From the NCBI RefSeq assembly GCF_019972135.1, contig NZ_BPFI01000001.1:107106-171105 (forward strand): DNA of 64,000 bases, given 5' to 3'. The notes below the pieces were generated by a model. The model had not been told where the DNA came from and ran no database searches. It saw only the letters and a program-made list of their open reading frames with translations. Origin of the DNA: Sulfurovum sp. TSL1. GTDB lineage: Bacteria; Campylobacterota; Campylobacteria; Campylobacterales; Sulfurovaceae. This document shows positions 60,856 to 64,000 of this stretch, one piece after another; within the stretch, counting starts at the first letter, position 1; every line of letters starts with the position of its first letter. A program made the translations under genes and the position numbers.

Positions 60856-61556
60856 TGGCAAAAGATTCAATTAAAATCAGAATGCCCGCTCTAGGTGGGC
60901 AAGGGGCGGTTACTGCTGCCCATATTGCAGCAACTGCAGCGGATACAGAAGGTTACTACGCGGTATCTAACCCATTCTTTGGTGCTGAAAAACGTATGGC
61001 TCCATCTGAGAGTTATGTAAGAATAGGTACTGTGCCTATCTATGATAGAGGGGAAGTTATCTATCCTGATATCGTTATGATCTATCACCCACAAGTTATT
61101 ACTATGGGTAAATCATATACTATGCCTTTTTACGCTGGTATCAAAGAGAATGGTCTTGTTATCATCAACTCTGATATAGATCTTTTAACTGATGAAGATA
61201 AAAAAACATTAGATGACTTGAATGTAAAAGTTCTTACTAGAGACTTTACGCAATTTGCTATCGACCAGGCAGGTACTGAACTTGCTACAAACATGGCAAT
61301 GTTGGGTGCACTTTTTGGTGCTCTAGGTACTGTTAGCAAACCTGCTATTGAAGAAGGTATTAAAGACAGATTCCTTAAGAAATATACAGCTTCTGGTGGT
61401 ACAGCTACACTTGACTCTGTTATTGAGAAAAAGTTCAAAAAGAAAATGGACCTGATCCAGAAAAACCTTGACACTGCATCTGCAGCATTCGACTTGACTG
61501 CTGAATGGTGTAAAGAAGTAGGTTTCGAACAAATGTTGGAAGCTCCAAGCAAATAA
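60855..61556 (+). CDS. 2-oxoacid:ferredoxin oxidoreductase cluster 2, gamma subunit
   Basis: 233 residues, PorG family: IRMPALGGQGAVTAAHIAAT at the N-terminus, then FFGAEKRMAPSESYVR, YPDIVMIYHPQVITMGKSYT and GTELATNMAMLGALFGA. Clearly paralogous to 38946. Last gene of the cluster, followed by a strong hairpin. Confidence 0.92.
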   Translation: MAKDSIKIRMPALGGQGAVTAAHIAATAADTEGYYAVSNPFFGAEKRMAPSESYVRIGTVPIYDRGEVIYPDIVMIYHPQVITMGKSYTMPFYAGIKENGLVIINSDIDLLTDEDKKTLDDLNVKVLTRDFTQFAIDQAGTELATNMAMLGALFGALGTVSKPAIEEGIKDRFLKKYTASGGTATLDSVIEKKFKKKMDLIQKNLDTASAAFDLTAEWCKEVGFEQMLEAPSK

Positions 61557-61566
61557 TACCAAATAC

Positions 61567-61592
61567 AACAACTGTACTTTTGTACAGTTGTT
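61567..61592 (+). terminator. Terminator after oxidoreductase cluster 2
   Basis: Perfect 11-bp stem AACAACTGTAC / GTACAGTTGTT with a TTTT loop, 11 bp after the stop. Confidence 0.75.
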
Positions 61593-61669
61593 ACTTTAAC
61601 ACTACATACGATACATTACGTATTAAGAAACTCCACTCAATTTCAATTTAATTTTTAAGGTACACAGAC

Positions 61670-62641
61670 ATGATACAATCATTTATACTTACGGGATTTT
61701 TAGGTGTTGGTAAAACCACCATGCTCACAAATACAGTCAAAGAACATTTTACTGATAAAAAAGTAGCTATTATTGTAAATGAATTTGGTGATATTGGCGT
61801 AGATGGAAATATATTGAAGAATGTACACAGTGAAGTACTTGAAATTTCAGAAGGGTGTATCTGTTGTCAATTGGCCCAAGAGTTTGAAAGCGGTGTGATC
61901 GAGATCATGAACAAATATAATCCTGAGATCATATTTGTTGAGACTTCAGGGGCATCTGAGCCTTTTCCAATCTTTTTATCGCTTCAAAACCTGGGTATCT
62001 CTGTTGAGGGGGTTATTTGTGTGGTCGATGCAAAAAACTTTGATTCCTATAAAGAGAATTCAACGGCTAAATATCAAATTGGCGGTTCTAATATCATCCT
62101 CCTGAATAAGACCGATCTTGTGAATGAAGATGAATTGGAAGCTGTCAAGCAAGATGTCATTGAGATCAAAGAAAAGTACAATATCAAAAACACGCTTACA
62201 GGCAAAAAGATATTCAATCACTATGTGATCAATTATGCCCAGCAGGGTATTGTCCATAAAGAAGTCTTTGAAGGTGTCTATAAGGTCGATGAGATCATCG
62301 GAATGGCGAAAGAGTATGAACACCTTGATCATACGACACAAGATTCTATCACCCAAAAAGTGGTTTATCTTAAAGATGATGTTACATTTTCCGATGTCGA
62401 TGAAGTGTTAAAAACGCTTCCAAAAAGTATTTACAGGGTCAAAGGTGTCGTAAGAACCAAAGATGTTCCCAACCCTATCGTGATAAATTACTCATTCGGT
62501 AATGTCTCCTTTGAAGAGTTAGAGAACTATACTGAACGATCTATTATGATATTTATCGGTGAAGCCATAGATAATGATGTTAATCTGTTATGTGAAAAAT
62601 TTGATTTTTTAAACCTGCCTAGATTTAGAATGGCCAAATAG
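61670..62641 (+). CDS. COG0523 (CobW/YjiA/ZNG1-like) GTPase, metal chaperone type
   Basis: 323 residues of the G3E family. Walker A (GFLGVGKTTML) is at residues 8-18, the metal-binding C-x-C-C motif (ISEGCICCQLAQE) near 66, Walker B-like IIFVETSGASEP, and the guanine-specificity NKTD (ILLNKTDLV). A C-terminal CobW_C domain follows (VYRVKGVVRTKD). Members deliver zinc, cobalt, iron or nickel using GTP. The position just after an Fe-S/TPP enzyme cluster suggests metal supply, but the metal is not readable. AAGGTA is upstream. Confidence 0.88.
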   Translation: MIQSFILTGFLGVGKTTMLTNTVKEHFTDKKVAIIVNEFGDIGVDGNILKNVHSEVLEISEGCICCQLAQEFESGVIEIMNKYNPEIIFVETSGASEPFPIFLSLQNLGISVEGVICVVDAKNFDSYKENSTAKYQIGGSNIILLNKTDLVNEDELEAVKQDVIEIKEKYNIKNTLTGKKIFNHYVINYAQQGIVHKEVFEGVYKVDEIIGMAKEYEHLDHTTQDSITQKVVYLKDDVTFSDVDEVLKTLPKSIYRVKGVVRTKDVPNPIVINYSFGNVSFEELENYTERSIMIFIGEAIDNDVNLLCEKFDFLNLPRFRMAK

Positions 62642-62660
62642 CTTACGGTAGATCATTCTT

Positions 62661-62695
62661 CGTATACATTTGGCAGATTCTGCCAAAAGTATACG
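62661..62695 (+). terminator. Long hairpin after the COG0523 gene
   Basis: Arms CGTATAC...TTTGGCAGA and TCTGCCAAA...GTATACG, about 16 paired bases with a minor internal asymmetry. Confidence 0.7.
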
Positions 62696-62715
62696 TAAAT
62701 TCCCCTCAATACAGT

Positions 62716-62729
62716 CTCGTTCCCACGTT
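62716..62729. repeat. Half copy of the REP-like element
   Basis: CTCGTTCCCACGTT, identical to 20468-20481, but the right arm of the palindrome is missing here (TTTTCAATC follows). It looks like a decayed or truncated copy. Confidence 0.5.
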
Positions 62730-62828
62730 TTCAATCTAACTGTTTTTGGATATTCATACGGAACACCGGTTTGTAATTTGTGTCATAATACGCTAGAATG
62801 AGCGATACATTACATATTTGGAGTCACT

Positions 62829-62996
62829 ATGGACCTTTTGCCTGTTATAGCATTCTCTCTTATTATTTTGTTTGTCGTAGTAGGTGGATATGTCTTTATG
62901 TTTCTTCATGTGATGAGATCTGATCCGAGAGAATTGGAGTTTAGAAGAGATGTGGGGCAAGACGGAAGACTGGTACCGCATACTTACAAAGAATAA
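62829..62996 (+). CDS. Small single-span membrane protein
   Basis: 55 residues (MDLLPVIAFSLIILFVVVGG...), one N-terminal membrane helix (~5-27) followed by a short soluble tail (RSDPRELEFRRDVGQDGRLV) ending PHTYKE. TTGGAG lies 6 bp before the ATG. Too short for long-frame searches but with clear coding signs. Function unknown. Confidence 0.65.
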   Translation: MDLLPVIAFSLIILFVVVGGYVFMFLHVMRSDPRELEFRRDVGQDGRLVPHTYKE

Positions 62997-63034
62997 ATCA
63001 TCCATAGATGAATTAATTTAGAAAGGAATAGGTC

Positions 63035-63418
63035 ATGAAATATGTTTTAAAACTCTCTCTTTTTATGACGGCACTCTTGTTCATGCAGGGGTGTGCAACA
63101 CATCAGAATTTTGTCAACAAGTATAATGCCTGGGTCGGACAGGATATCAATGATCTTATTAAGAAAATAGGATATCCGGACACTACCTATATACTGCCAA
63201 ATAAGAATAAAGTCTATGTGTATGAAAGATCCAGGATCTACAGTTATCCTTCAATGTCCATGGGGTATGGACATTGGCCATATTATCATGGTGGTTACGG
63301 TATGTTTGGTTATGGTACAGATGTTGTTCAACGAACCTGCAAACTCTATCTTGAGACCAACAAACACGGCATCATTGTCCAGTGGGGTTCAAGGGGCAAT
63401 GCCTGTGTCTCCAACTAG
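63035..63418 (+). CDS. Putative lipoprotein
   Basis: 127 residues with a signal peptide and lipobox (LLFMQGCATHQ, Cys at ~21), so the mature protein is likely lipid-anchored. The body has WVGQDINDLIKKIGYPDTTY, a 'bacterial lipoprotein with G-x-P' motif as in SmpA/OmlA-like small proteins, a Tyr/Gly-rich stretch (YGHWPYYHGGYGMFGYG) and late cysteines (RTCKLYLET, NACVSN). GAAAGGAAT upstream. Role unknown. Confidence 0.8.
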   Translation: MKYVLKLSLFMTALLFMQGCATHQNFVNKYNAWVGQDINDLIKKIGYPDTTYILPNKNKVYVYERSRIYSYPSMSMGYGHWPYYHGGYGMFGYGTDVVQRTCKLYLETNKHGIIVQWGSRGNACVSN

Positions 63419-63456
63419 TAGAACGATCTTGAAATTGATAGAGCAGGCAGCACTGT

Positions 63457-64000
63457 ATGTTTGAGATCGCAGAGTATATCGGTATTATCGCTTTTGCAAG
63501 TTCCGGTTTTTTTGTGGCTACACGGAATCAGCTTGATTTTCTGGGTACTTTGATCTCTGTGTTTCTTACTGCCCTGGGTGGAGGGATCATCAGAGATGTC
63601 GTTGTGGATAAAATGCCTTATACCTTTACCCACAATATACCTGCACTCACCATTCTTATCGTCATGATCTTACTGATCGTCTTTAGATTCAACACAAGAG
63701 ACAGTATAGAGAACAAATCATTTTTTATCCTGAGCGACTCGATAGGGCTTATCTCTTTTAGCATTACGGGTGCACTCATAGCCATAGAAGCAGGGCTTAA
63801 TCTTACAGGTGTTTTGGCTTTAGCCTTTGTAACGGCAGTTGGAGGAGGGATCATCAGGGATGTCATCATCAATGAGATCCCTTTTGTACTGAAAACAGGA
63901 TTTTATGGAACGATCGCACTTCTGATAGGCCTGACGCTCTATGTGTTGGATCTTTACGAATTGATCTCTTATTATACGATGATCATGGTGTTTATAGCGG
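63457..64000 (+). CDS. Trimeric intracellular cation channel family protein (UPF0126), 3' end outside window
   Basis: At least 181 residues; the frame is open at the right edge. Membrane helices and two glycine-rich repeats (FLTALGGGIIRDVVVDKMPY and FVTAVGGGIIRDVIINEIPF) are the UPF0126/TRIC signature, one per half. Bacterial members form trimeric K+-permeable channels in the inner membrane. The ATG at 63457 gives MFEIAEYIGIIAFASSGFF, the typical beginning. Confidence 0.88.
   Translation, partial: MFEIAEYIGIIAFASSGFFVATRNQLDFLGTLISVFLTALGGGIIRDVVVDKMPYTFTHNIPALTILIVMILLIVFRFNTRDSIENKSFFILSDSIGLISFSITGALIAIEAGLNLTGVLALAFVTAVGGGIIRDVIINEIPFVLKTGFYGTIALLIGLTLYVLDLYELISYYTMIMVFIA

Noticed and set aside
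1-64000. CRISPR array, rRNA operon, prophage or insertion-sequence transposase
   Set aside because: No regularly spaced repeats, no rRNA-like stretch and no transposase, capsid or intact integrase signature was found; the only exact repeats are short and listed separately.

Overview
The window looks like the chromosome of a chemolithoautotrophic member of the Campylobacterota, most like Sulfurovum. The reasons are its gene content (aconitase B, the ubiX-coaD-tmk-hisS operon, RodA, FtsK), its moderately AT-rich coding style, and an autotrophy gene set. That set consists of two complete five-subunit 2-oxoacid:ferredoxin oxidoreductases of the type described in Hydrogenobacter and a DAB-type inorganic carbon uptake operon. 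The genus is inferred from style and content, because no marker gene such as 16S rRNA is present.

Layout. 0-4 kb: the end of an ABC-transport auxiliary lipoprotein, an outer-membrane beta-barrel protein and the ubiX-coaD-tmk-hisS operon (minus strand). 4-8 kb: two tRNA-Gly genes, a tandem universal stress protein, a GC-richer SLC13/RCK permease and an odd tRNA-Leu. 8-17.8 kb: housekeeping genes (NDH-2-like oxidoreductase, FtsK, AcnB, thioesterase, PgeF, RodA, tRNA-Met). 17.8-20.8 kb: a very AT-rich accessory patch next to tRNA-Met, with a HEPN-motif protein and two membrane proteins, ending in debris that carries a REP-like palindrome. 20.8-32 kb: SelO, an AraC regulator, an SDR enzyme, a complete RND efflux operon and a KefB-like antiporter. 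32-36 kb: MOSC protein, an unknown gene, and a ~0.7 kb tandem duplication with two paralogous unknown genes. 36-40 kb: oxidoreductase cluster 1. 40-52 kb: a block of small and unusual genes. 52-57 kb: DAB carbon transporter (minus). 58-61.6 kb: oxidoreductase cluster 2. 61.7-64 kb: COG0523 GTPase, small membrane protein, lipoprotein and the start of a TRIC channel.

The most unusual part is 40-52 kb, between the two autotrophy modules. It holds three altered versions of proteostasis factors: a trigger factor without the ribosome-docking GFRKGK signature, a ClpS-like adaptor without key N-degron residues, and an 874-residue fusion of a ClpB-D2/ClpX-like AAA+ module (Walker B glutamate replaced) to an FtsH-type AAA+ module whose M41 HEXXH motif reads YEAGR. 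Beside them lie an LRR protein, an LRV repeat protein, a double ribbon-helix-helix-like protein, a DksA-type zinc-finger protein, two group III truncated haemoglobins (one apparently starting at ATA), a hemerythrin, a degenerate receiver domain, three small proteins with paired N-terminal or C-terminal cysteines, and a pseudogene with two frameshifts. A protective or assembly role for oxygen-sensitive iron-sulfur carbon-fixation enzymes would fit this gene set, but that is a hypothesis.
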